A DNA stretch of 64,000 nucleotides from Thereva unica. Its lineage: Eukaryota; Arthropoda; Insecta; Diptera; Therevidae. Positions 29,284-38,049 of this stretch are shown here, piece after piece (positions within the stretch are counted from its first letter, which is position 1; every line of letters starts with the position of its first letter). The DNA lies in the NCBI GenBank assembly GCA_949987705.1, contig OX465281.1, forward strand, positions 156,068,393-156,132,392. The letters are read 5' to 3'. The position numbers and the translations under genes are program-made. Below the pieces are notes generated by a model that saw only the letters and a list, made by a program, of their open reading frames with translations, was not told the origin of the DNA and made no database searches.

Positions 29284-30034
29284 TGTAACGGTCGGTTGGA
29301 AAATTTATTTTGACGGGGGAATTTAGTTTGGAAATCACCCTGTAGGCAAGGGGAAATTTACTGTAAAATTACTGGGGAGGAAAAGGAAAATTTAAAAAGG
29401 ATAGGCGAGGGAAAAAATGAATAATGAAAGGAGTTTTTTTTGAGAAAAGGAAAGAGTTCTATCTAGTTCGTGGGACAGAATTTCATTAAGCAGTCCTTAA
29501 AAATTACACATAACTACAATATCATATTATCGTGTTATAAAATAATGATATTAACACGTTGATTAAAAGTATACTGACGCGGTTCTATATTCGTAAGAAT
29601 TAAATAAAAAGAAAAAAAATAAAAAAGGGAACGACTAAATAATAAATCATCATCATCAAAAACAACAAAAAACACGACGAGAGAAGATCAGAAAGGAAAG
29701 AAGACGACGACGACGTACGGCTGCTCTACACCACCAACACACCACAACCAACGGGGGGGAGAAAAAAAGAAGCCACAAAAGATGACGTAAAGCCAGAGTT
29801 TATGTTACCTCGGAATTCAATAGAAATCCTTTTAAATTCCGTGCAGCAGTAAGTAAAAATTTCATACATCAAAAAATATATGTAGCTTTCGTGGGTTAAT
29901 TAAAACACAAAAAAAGAAAAAAATTAATAAAAAAAAAAAAGAAGAAAAACAAAAAAAAACAGAAGGATTAAAAAACGCACACGGGAGGAAAGTTTCACGT
30001 ACATTTTGTTTTGCTATTGAAACACAAAAATCGG

Positions 30035-30044
30035 TATATAAAAG
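30035..30044 (+). promoter_or_regulatory. TATA box candidate in LTR
   Basis: TATATAAAAG stands about 1190 bases before the LTR end. It is repeated in the 3' LTR at 35236-35245. Confidence 0.45.
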
Positions 30045-30971
30045 AAAATTTATATTTAGTTATTTTTCTTTGATATCGGTAATATTCAGCGGAGAAGAAT
30101 TATTTCAATAAAAACTGAGGATTTTTGTCTATAATTCGGTCGCAGATCGCAAATTACAAAAAAAAAGAAAAAAAAGGAAAAACTTTAAAAGCGGCTGAGG
30201 ACGTCTAAAATAAAAAAAAAAAAAAATTTAATTGAATTTTGTGTGGTTGGGTTTTTTTTGGTTAGAGGAATAAAATAGAGAAGAAAAAGAGGGGGTGAAA
30301 TTTCGTGTGCTCTGAAAACCCCGTAGGCGGCGTTTTTACAAAATATATTATACTTATATATATAAACTGAGGACGAGAGCTATAGTCAATTAACTGTCTG
30401 GGGTGGAGAAGTTCAACAAATTCTTGCAGTCCAGAAGAATATAAAAAAAAAAAAAAAAAAAAAAAGAAAACTTTCTTGTTGCTTTAATTTAAACAAAAAA
30501 AAAGAAAAAATTTATTACTAAAATAACAATTTTAATATTAATAGTATTTATTATTAACTTGATAATATTCTTTATACTTAGTTGTGATTTGTGTTGCTCC
30601 TTGTCGGTAATAATTACATTTTGTTTTTTTGTTGGTTCAGGAAATTTTTGTTTTCCTCTTCTGTTGATTGTACTATCATTTGTACAAAGTGAGGAGTATT
30701 GGCCAATACTGCGCACTTTAGTGGTAACATCCATAAAGTACGTAACTCGTATTTTTTTTATTTTATTGTATTCGTTCACGATTATTTGACATGGGCAACT
30801 AATCCGTGTTGTTGGTATTAAACTTCCATGTACTGTTTATGTTTAGTTTTCCAGATTAAATGATTATAATCATGAGAATGGTCCAGTGGTAAATTTTTTT
30901 TGGTGGAATGGTTGAGGGGGGGATCATTTCTTTTCAGGGATTGACGCGGCTCAGGCGACGATCGGAGAATT

Positions 30972-31008
30972 ATGGATGAAAGTCAAAGTGGCACCGATAC
31001 AGGTAAGT
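30972..31008 (+). promoter_or_regulatory. Start codon plus splice donor in LTR
   Basis: ATG at 30972 opens MDESQSGTDT and is followed by CAG|GTAAGT at 31000-31008, a perfect 5' splice-site consensus. Both LTRs carry it (second copy at 36171-36207). It may allow spliced messages for internal ORFs or for sequence downstream of the 3' LTR. Confidence 0.5.
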
Positions 31009-31227
31009 GGTGAACCAGCCTCGGTAAATCCCGGCCACACACCCCACGACCCCTCCGGCGAGCTAGCTAACTCCGTGTGGCCGGCGTAGGAGTTCCGGAT
31101 TTTCTTTGTATTTCTTATGTACGGTGTTGGCTCCTTGGCCATTCTCTTCAGGGCCTATGGCTAAGGGGGTGACACCTCGCATAAGTGGCGCCCAATAAAT
31201 GGTCGCGCCATTATGCTGCTACATAAA

Positions 31228-31242
31228 TGGCGCCCAACGAGG
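31228..31242 (+). promoter_or_regulatory. Primer binding site, tRNA-Lys type
   Basis: TGGCGCCCAACGAGG lies four bases after the 5' LTR. The first 12 bases are complementary to the 3' end of tRNA-Lys(CUU) (CGTTGGGCG plus CCA). A second TGGCGCCCAA occurs 42 bases upstream within the LTR (31186-31195). Confidence 0.75.
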
Positions 31243-32470
31243 CTTTTAAAGCCCGTTAAAGTTCCTTCACGGACAATGTAACTTTTCTGGTATACAATAC
31301 TACTTGTGCCTGCACGGCCAACCTCTTATTTTTTTACTGAATGGTTCACCACAATTACCAAGCGCTCGCTGTGGGCTAAGGTAGTACCGCGAGGCCTTAG
31401 CCCTTGTCTATTTTTTCGAATTTTTTTGCAGCATCCTTGTCTAAATTCTATGTGAATTTTTATTTGTCTTCGCTTTTAGGCCTGTCCGTTCACTTACGCG
31501 GTAACTTCTTCGTTTTGGAGTAGCTTCGAGCCATGCTGACCTGCACGGCTTGCTAACAAGCGGTGTTCGCTTGGCTATGCGTGTAGGTGTAGTAGTGGTT
31601 CATCCTTGTCCTGTTTCTGGGGTCGGCGACTCTGGTATCAGGCGTGATACCGCCTGCCACTGCGTCGGTCTTGGAACAGGATCTTCTTTTAATTTTCCTG
31701 GTGGACGTTGAAGTTGGTACAAGGGCTTAACCGTCTTTGGTAACAGGCGTGTTACCGCCTGCCACTGCGCCCCTTGCCCTCCTGATGGTCCATCCAGATT
31801 TTTAAATTCTATTTTTTTGTTTATGTCCTGCGTCCATTTTTTTTCGTCTGTTCTTCCCAACTGATTGATTTTCCGAAAGGTAGCTCAGTTGTGGTTGGAC
31901 AGCGGATCCCCCAAATTTTTTTTATTTTTGAAGAAGTTTCCTTTCTTTTCGTGTCGATGCGATTTTGAATTTTCGTTTCCGTCCTTCGTTCCGGGTTTAC
32001 CTGAAGCTGGGTCGGCGACCTGGATGACACTTGGTGATGACTATGCTTCATAGTTTTCACCAACTGCCATCGAGGCCATCGACAGGCGGGATCCCTGAGG
32101 GGAAGTGTTATCCGTCTCAACCATTCTTCGCGTATATTGAATTAAAGCAAATCACTTATCTACCTACACTAACACACTTTTATTGTTTTATTGCTACCCT
32201 CTAATCGTTGTTGATTTTTTTGAGGTACCCTCCCATAGCACCAATAGTTATTTGATTTGTTCATACACACTAATACACTTTTATTGTTCTGTCTATACAA
32301 ACTAAGCGGCGTTGATTTTGATTCTTTGAGATATACACACACTAGTGTTACCATCTATTTGATTTGTTTATTGCAACCTTTTGTGTTAATGAATTGCAAG
32401 ACTTTTTATCGATTAAATATCCTAATTAATTAGTTTTTTTGTGGAATTTTTGCTAAAACCATAGATAACA
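31243..32470 (+). other. Non-coding structured leader of the gene-carrying element
   Basis: No convincing gene in 1.2 kb. It holds hairpins: GGGCTAAGG/CCTTAGCCC (31373-31403), CAAGCG/CGCTTG (31557-31573), GGTATCA-GGCG-TGATACC (31634-31651), GGTAACA-GGCG-TGTTACC (31739-31756) and a 33-base hairpin at 32031-32063. The three last ones are each followed by CTGCCA, and two share GCCTGCCACTGCG. Possible splice acceptors occur at about 31433 (TTTTTTTGCAG) and 32464. The region probably holds packaging or translation signals. Confidence 0.55.
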
Positions 32471-33022
32471 ATGGCCGACTCGGGCCGTCGCACCTTTTAT
32501 GGCCTGCCCATCCGGCATAAGGTGCTAAGAAGGCCACATTTATTTTCGACTCTATCTCCGTTTGCGAAGGAATTCGTTCCTAAGGCTAAACGGGTTGTCA
32601 TGTCACACTCACTGGACGAGGGCACATCATTGAGTTATCTTTTCGAGGTGATGAATAGGTTAGCAGATATTCCGGGATCGTTCGATACCATTGCGTCGAG
32701 AATCTTAACTATATTTTTCGATTTTAAGAATAATCCCTGGGTGTTAAGTCAGGCAATGGAGGGTATCTTCTATCGTTGCGTGGCGGAACCGGCGTTGTGC
32801 GTTACGGGAGCAAAATTATATGGGCTGCTGGATTCAATGAATCCCGAAAAGGGTAGTGCCTTTAGAAGTCTAGTTAGATTACTGTTGGCCGAGCTGCAGA
32901 GGCTACTTAGGCAGGACGGACTGAATGGTCGTAGGTTACGAGGGGTCGAGTTGTTCTTGTCGGCCGTAAGTACCCATACCCTTCGACGATCAGTTAAGGC
33001 GCCCGGAAAAAAAGTCAACTAA
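32471..33022 (+). CDS. PAIP1-like protein fragment (PAM2 motif plus partial MIF4G domain)
   Basis: 183-aa ORF with a good start context (AACAATGG), starting MADSGRRTFYG. Residues 28-37, LSPFAKEFVP, fit the PAM2 motif (L-S/N-x-x-A-x-E-F-x-P) that binds the MLLE domain of poly(A)-binding protein. Residues about 55-170 (IPGSFDTIASRIL, MEGIFYRCVAEP, VTGAKLYGLL, GSAFRSLVRLLLAELQRLL, VELFLSAV) resemble the first half of the MIF4G domain of PAIP1, which in that protein follows PAM2. Full PAIP1 is longer: the second half of MIF4G and the acidic C-terminus are absent. The ORF is intronless and unbroken within a young retroelement, suggesting a captured cDNA that may still be translated. The identification rests on motif order recognised by eye. 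An unrelated helical Gag is the alternative. Confidence 0.6.
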   Translation: MADSGRRTFYGLPIRHKVLRRPHLFSTLSPFAKEFVPKAKRVVMSHSLDEGTSLSYLFEVMNRLADIPGSFDTIASRILTIFFDFKNNPWVLSQAMEGIFYRCVAEPALCVTGAKLYGLLDSMNPEKGSAFRSLVRLLLAELQRLLRQDGLNGRRLRGVELFLSAVSTHTLRRSVKAPGKKVN

Positions 33023-33524
33023 TGCATTTTTCATTATCGTTTTGTTGGCGTCATCATTTTTTTAATACGTTAATTTAGAGAAAAATTAAATATAACAGAT
33101 CTACACATGTATGTGTTTTTAAGACAGTTATTTGGTAAAAGTTAATAAGGAAATATAATTTTACAAATTAAAATGCAACGAATTTGTAGTATTAACGATT
33201 TTATCATCAGGATATCAGTGGTCGTCGAGAAATTTTTTTTTTGTTTGTAAGGTTATTTTTAAAGGCGGAAAATGTATTTTCATCTCAACTCGGAACTTGC
33301 GAAGCAAAAAATTGTACACAAATAAAGGGGACAGTATCCAGATATGGATGGCGTATTTAACAATAAGCCCACTAGAGCTTGCCGCAGCAGCCGCCAACTT
33401 TTCTTCATCTTGATGTCAATTTCCTCTGGATTCCTGATTTTCTCGTATTTCCCGCAATTGAAATATATTCAACGTATCCGAAATACGAAATTATTGAAAG
33501 TGTTTGCGTGACTGATATTCGGTA
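33023..33524. other. Non-coding stretch, possible captured promoter region
   Basis: I see no reliable gene here. It is AT-rich up to about 33350, then a mixed segment runs into the ALG12-like start codon. On the minus strand 33440-33290 can be read as an open stretch without recognisable homology. It may be genomic DNA from upstream of ALG12 that was captured with the exon. Confidence 0.35.
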
Positions 33525-33689
33525 ATGGGGCTCATACTGTTCTTGGTAGCTCTGGCTCATCTATTCGATGCACCCTTCCCAAACGTGGAGGAGAGCTTTA
33601 ATATACAAGCAGTGCATGATATACTCTATCTACGGCACAATTTCACTCAGTATGATCATCATGAATTTCCTGGTGTCGTGCCAGCATAA
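33525..33689 (+). pseudogene. ALG12-like first coding exon (mannosyltransferase N-terminus)
   Basis: A 54-aa frame from ATG to TAA. It includes [15 protein letters not shown] and [12 protein letters not shown], which match the conserved N-terminal block of ALG12, the ER alpha-1,6-mannosyltransferase of N-glycan assembly. The hydrophobic start ([12 protein letters not shown]) corresponds to the first membrane segment. Similarity stops exactly after GVVP, where the intact protein continues with R-x-F-x-G. This suggests a captured single exon or a breakpoint. Of a protein of roughly 450-500 aa only the first tenth is present, so no enzyme function is possible. Confidence 0.82.
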
Positions 33690-34320
33690 AGACATACGTC
33701 GTTGATTTTCCTCAAGGGGTCCTCTTCACCTTTTGATTTTTGGTCAGGCGTAGGTTTCCCTCGGCGAATTAGTTGCCTGTCGTCCTACTGGGGAACTCCA
33801 TGCAATGTGGGATTGCGTGAGTTGGACTCCAGGGTGCGAGGGGAAACTGGTTCGGGCGAGAATTTCTGAAAGATTAGAGGAGCCGGAAGGGGACAATATG
33901 GAATTGCCTTCAGCCGGATCCTTGTCCTTCCAGATATTCTTCCGAGAGAACCTGCAGACTGTCCAACGGTCAACAGGTTTGTATACACTCCTCACACTGT
34001 CCTTCCTCTTCGGTCAGTCTGGAGAATATCTCTCAGCAGACAGTTTGACTATCGTTTCACCGGGGGGAGTCAAAGGCAATGTGGTATTGCTGGAGACTGG
34101 CCCGGTGGAGCGAAAGCAACCCGGGTTTGTACGAAATGTTTGGAGACTTGTTGATATCCGTCGGGGAACAATGTGGTATTGTCTTCCGCCTGTTATTCGC
34201 AACTCCAAATATTTCTCCGGGAGATTTTTCAGACTGGCCATCGCAACTTACGGTTGCAAGCATGAACCTAAATTATAGTTAGCTTTTCACTCGGTTCGTA
34301 TATTATCAACTAGTTCACGT
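33690..34320 (+). repeat. Diverged tandem repeats in element 3' region
   Basis: A motif CAAT-GTGG(G/T)-ATTG recurs at about 33801, 33893, 34076 and 34168, giving spacings of about 92, 183 and 92. Two blocks of about 275 bases (33785-34040 and 34050-34290) align loosely. The open frames here on both strands have no recognisable domain and look like by-products of the repeats. Confidence 0.45.
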
Positions 34321-34322
34321 AT

Positions 34323-34424
34323 GCCCGGCTAGCTCACTAGAGCATGAGACTCCTATTCTCAGGTCGTGAGTCGAGTCCCACATTGGCGCCAACATATTAG
34401 ACCTACGGCATAAAAAAAAAAAAC
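34323..34424 (+). repeat. tRNA-Lys-derived SINE-like unit or tRNA pseudogene
   Basis: 34323-34390 follows tRNA-Lys(CUU): GCCCGGCTAGCTC acceptor/D-arm, AGAGCATGAGACTC anticodon arm, a TCGAGTCCCAC-like T arm and TTGGCGCC. The D loop is shortened and the anticodon loop reads CTCCTAT instead of CTCTTAA. About 25 bases later comes an A run (34411-34424). A degenerate tRNA head plus poly(A) suggests a short SINE. It is not a working tRNA gene. Confidence 0.6.
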
Positions 34425-34482
34425 CGTCCGTTATTTTCGGCTCCTCACTGCCTCGCGAGTCGGCCTTGTGGACCCGAGGGTA

Positions 34483-36422
34483 TGTAACGGTCGGTTGGAA
34501 AATTTATTTTGACGGGGGAATTTAGTTTGGAAATCACCCTGTAGGCAAGGGGAAATTTACTGTAAAATTACTGGGGAGGAAAAGGAAAATTTAAAAAGGA
34601 TAGGCGAGGGAAAAAATGAATAATGAAAGGAGTTTTTTTTGAGAAAAGGAAAGAGTTCTATCTAGTTCGTGGGACAGAATTTCATTAAGCAGTCCTTAAA
34701 AATTACACATAACTACAATATCATATTATCGTGTTATAAAATAATGATATTAACACGTTGATTAAAAGTATACTGACGCGGTTCTATATTCGTAAGAATT
34801 AAATAAAAAGAAAAAAAATAAAAAAGGGAACGACTAAATAATAAATCATCATCATCAAAAACAACAAAAAACACGACGAGAGAAGATCAGAAAGGAAAGA
34901 AGACGACGACGACGTACGGCTGCTCTACACCACCAACACACCACAACCAACGGGGGGGAGAAAAAAAGAAGCCACAAAAGATGACGTAAAGCCAGAGTTT
35001 ATGTTACCTCGGAATTCAATAGAAATCCTTTTAAATTCCGTGCAGCAGTAAGTAAAAATTTCATACATCAAAAAATATATGTAGCTTTCGTGGGTTAATT
35101 AAAACACAAAAAAAGAAAAAAATTAATAAAAAAAAAAAAAGAAGAAAAACAAAAAAAAACCAGAAGGATTAAAAAACGCACACGGGAGGAAAGTTTCACG
35201 TACATTTTGTTTTGCTATTGAAACACAAAAATCGGTATATAAAAGAAAATTTATATTTAGTTATTTTTCTTTGATATCGATAATATTCAGCGGAGAAGAA
35301 TTATTTCAATAAAAACTGAGGATTTTTGTCTATAATTCGGTCGCAGATCGCAAATTACAAAAAAAAAAGAAAAAAAAGGAAAAACTTTAAAAGCGGCTGA
35401 GGACGTCTAAAATAAAAAAAAAAAAATTTAATTGAATTTTGTGTGGTTGGGTTTTTTTTGGTTAGAGGAATAAAATAGAGAAGAAAAAGAGGGGGGGAAA
35501 ATTTCGTGTGCTCTGAAAACCCCGTAGGCGGCGTTTTTACAAAATATATTATACTTATATATATAAACTGAGGACGAGAGCTATAGTCAATTAACTGTCT
35601 GGGGTGGAGAAGTTCAACAAATTCTTGCAGTCCAGAAGAATAAAAAAAAAAAAAAAAAAAAAAAAAAAACTTTCTTGTTGCTTTAATTTAAACAAAAAAA
35701 AAGAAAAAATTTATTACTAAAATAACAATTTTAATATTAATAGTATTTATTATTAACTTGATAATATTCTTTATACTTAGTTGTGATTTGTGTTGCTCCT
35801 TGTCGGTAATAATTACATTTTGTTTTTTTGTTGGTTCAGGAAATTTTTGTTTTCCTCTTCTGTTGATTGTACTATCATTTGTACAAAGTGAGGAGTATTG
35901 GCCAATACTGCGCACTTTAGTGGTAACATCCATAAAGTACGTAACTCGTATTTTTTTTATTTTATTGTATTCGTTCACGATTATTTGACATGGGCAACTA
36001 ATCCGTGTTGTTGGTATTAAACTTCCATGTACTGTTTATGTTTAGTTTTCCAGATTAAATGATTATAATCATGAGAATGGTCCAGTGGTAAATTTTTTTT
36101 GGTGGAATGGTTGAGGGGGGGATCATTTCTTTTCAGGGATTGACGCGGCTCAGGCGACGATCGGAGAATTATGGATGAAAGTCAAAGTGGCACCGATACA
36201 GGTAAGTGGTGAACCAGCCTCGGTAAATCCCGGCCACACACCCCACGACCCCTCCGGCGAGCTAGCTAACTCCGTGTGGCCGGCGTAGGAGTTCCGGATT
36301 TTCTTTGTATTTCTTATGTACGGTGTTGGCTCCTTGGCCATTCTCTTCAGGGCTTATGGCTAAGGGGGTGACACCTCGCATAAGTGGCGCCCAATAAATG
36401 GTCGCGCCATTATGCTGCTACA
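34483..36422 (+). repeat. 3' LTR of the gene-carrying element
   Basis: 1940 bases, aligned to 29284-31223. The differences seen are A-run lengths, one extra C after an A run, TATCGG versus TATCGA, GGGGGTG versus GGGGGGG, and GGCCTATGG versus GGCTTATGG. Followed by CTGT and the remainder of the BEL-3 LTR. Confidence 0.93.
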
Positions 36423-36426
36423 CTGT

Positions 36427-36553
36427 AAAGAAGCTAAGTTGTTTTGTGGGAAAAAATTGTATTTCTTGAATTTGAATATTTTTGGAAAATTTAGGTTTTG
36501 ATGGACTTAAAAATAAATGCGTGATCTGAAGAAATAAATGCGTGATCTGAACA
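36427..36553 (-). repeat. BEL-3 5' LTR, distal part
   Basis: Continues the LTR interrupted at 29283. It contains a 22-base tandem duplication (GAAGAAATAAATGCGTGATCT-like, 36517-36550) not present in the other LTR. AGTAG follows at 36554-36558. Confidence 0.88.
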
Positions 36554-36558
36554 AGTAG

Positions 36559-37857
36559 TATCAGTATATTTGCCCTTTGAATAGGCGTGTTGTGCGCCAG
36601 AGAGTTCCGAGGTCAATATGGTCTGACTCAGATATATGTATTTCGATTAGCCTCGCCTGAAGTCTTTGGGTGTTACGTGGGAGGCTTTTCCTGCCTTAGG
36701 TATAAAAACTACTTTAACCTCTTTCCAACTAGAGGGAATGCAGTTATTTTGGAGGCACCCAGTAAACATGGCCTGCAACCAGGGCATAATATAACTAAGA
36801 GTGTGCTGCAGTTTTGCCGGCACTATGCCGTCAGGGCCTGGTGATTTATAGGGCTGGAAGGTGTTTACAGCCCATTTTATTTTTGCTCTACTTATGATAG
36901 ATCTGATCAGCTGTTGTGAAGCTGAAGAGTTGATCGTGATAGTTGTATCAACTGTAGTACTACTCGGGAAGTGGGTGTCCATAAGTAGTTTCAGGGATTC
37001 TCTGTTTGAGTCGGTCCAATCGCCGTCTTCCTTGCGTAAATAACTAAGCATTGTTGGCGCTTTAGTTAATATTTTGCGCAGCCTTGAGGTCTCCGATGTG
37101 GACTCTATATTACTGCAAAAGGTAGCCCAGGAGGTACGTTTGGCTTTCCTTATTGCCGTTTTGTATCTATTCAGCTTTGACTCATAGCAGCCCCAGGCGG
37201 TCTCGCTGAATTAAATTCCTTTCTGCACTCTTTTCGGAGTGTCTCAAGTTCGCGAGACCACCATGGGGGTTTGGAAGCCTCTTTATGTGGCGGAAGTGCA
37301 TTGTTTCGTGAAAATGTCCACAATGCTGTCGAGTTGTTCCCGGTTTTTGGGAATAAAGGGAGGCTTGGGGGCAAGGTTTTTTTGCGATAAGCCTAGTATA
37401 GTAACCCCAATTTGTCCTTTGGAGGTTTTTATTTTGGAAGGGGTGGCTGGGATCGAGTCTTGCAGTTGGAACTCTATAAATCTATGATCTGAAAATTAGT
37501 GTTCCTTCAAAACCTTCCAGACCACTATTCGGTCGGAGTGGCAGTCCGAGACAAGGGTGATGTCCAGAACTTCCTCTCTGTTCTTGGTAACAAAGGTGGG
37601 GTCATTACCTTTATTACAAATAGCAAGGTTGGTATTCAGTAGGTAGTTAAAAATAACTTCACCTCTATCATTGGTGTCCGTGCTGCCCCATTGTGTATGG
37701 TGCGCATTTGCGTCTCCCCCATAACCAGAACCGTGGTAGGATGGGTGAATCTTACCAGGTCCTGAAAGGCCATAGGGGGTAAAGGGCCATCATCATTGTG
37801 GGCTAGATAGAAAGAGGCCATCCTGATTTTCTTTTGTTTCAACTCTAACGTCGAGCA
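36559..37857 (-). pseudogene. LOA-group ORF2 remnant: endonuclease and start of RT
   Basis: Minus-strand continuation of the element at 16611-18471. It starts 5'-truncated at about 37857 with endonuclease motifs (KIRMASFYLAHNDDGPLPP, then a GGDANAHHTQWGSTD stretch in another frame near 37720). A linker follows, then RT (INTFQPYKSPGPDGI-like motif at about 36850, WKEVKVVFIPKAGKAS at about 36700). Several frameshifts and stops are present. Its 5' end meets the 5' end of LOA copy B head to head. Confidence 0.82.
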
Positions 37858-37985
37858 CTCTGGGAGTCCTGGCTAATGGTAGTCGGGCGGAGAGAAGAAC
37901 ACTGTTTGAAAAATCACCCCAGTCTAAGGTGAAACAGGATATGCCGAGAGACTCGTGGCCAAGGGGGTGCTTGGTCCCAAATATC

Positions 37986-38036
37986 CGAGCTCTGGATACC
38001 TGGCGTCCTCCAGTTTCAATTAGCCTTCCCATAGTA
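37986..38036 (+). promoter_or_regulatory. Conserved 5' UTR stem-loop of LOA copy B
   Basis: CTGGA (37992-37996) pairs with TCCAG (38009-38013) around a loop TACCTGGCGTCC. The block is about three-quarters identical over 50 bases to the 5' UTR of the R1 element at 59345-59396, where the stem is CCGGA/TCCGG. Confidence 0.55.
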
Positions 38037-38049
38037 TACGGGCTCGCTA

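Larger units (their letters stand above)
29284..31223 (+). repeat. 5' LTR of the gene-carrying element
   Basis: 1940 bases from TGTAACGGTCGG to CTGCTACA, very A/T-rich with many A runs (for example 29930-29960, 30440-30466). TATA-like boxes lie at 30035 and about 30356. Near the end there is a short ATG-initiated frame followed by a consensus splice donor (30972-31008). The ORFs at 30489-30779 and 30559-30789 are opposite-strand shadows in A/T-rich sequence. Confidence 0.93.
29284..36422 (+). mobile_element. Non-autonomous LTR retroelement carrying host-like genes
   Basis: 7139-base element with 1940-base LTRs (29284-31223 and 34483-36422; TG...CA), a tRNA-Lys-type primer site at 31228 and a 4-base duplication CTGT. 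The 3.26-kb internal part has no gag, protease, RT or integrase. It holds a structured leader, a PAIP1-like ORF (32471-33022), an ALG12-like exon (33525-33689), diverged repeats and a tRNA-Lys-like unit. The LTRs differ only by a few substitutions and homopolymer changes, so the insertion is young. The duplication length and tRNA-Lys primer would fit a Gypsy-type helper. Orientation is set by the primer site and the ORFs. Confidence 0.85.
18472..36553 (-). mobile_element. BEL/Pao LTR element with envelope gene (BEL-3), degenerate
   Basis: Minus-strand element. Its 5' LTR is at the right (28930-29283 plus 36427-36553) and its 3' LTR at the left (18472-19011). It has a tRNA-Trp primer site, a deleted gag-pol, an integrase and an envelope-like gene. 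It was later invaded by a CR1-group element, a MITE and the 7.1-kb gene-carrying LTR element. The two LTRs differ by a deletion of about 90 bases and a short duplication, so it is older than BEL-1. Confidence 0.9.

Noticed and set aside
30489..30789. Paired ORFs on both strands in the gene-carrying LTR
   Set aside because: They overlap each other on opposite strands over A/T-rich sequence and contain homopolymer-encoded runs. No sign of coding.
31600..32120. Minus-strand ORFs with repeated QWQAV(S/T)RL(I/L)P
   Set aside because: They run antisense through the leader hairpins, are short, lack known domains and oppose the element's orientation. The hairpin repeat explains the peptide repeat.
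33215..33397. Minus-strand 60-aa ORF with Ala run
   Set aside because: Starts at a non-ATG codon, has no recognisable homology, and lies in AT-rich sequence between captured fragments.
34323..34390. Functional tRNA-Lys gene
   Set aside because: The D loop is too short, the anticodon loop is altered (CTCCTAT), the T arm has mismatches, and an A tail follows. It is a SINE head or pseudogene.
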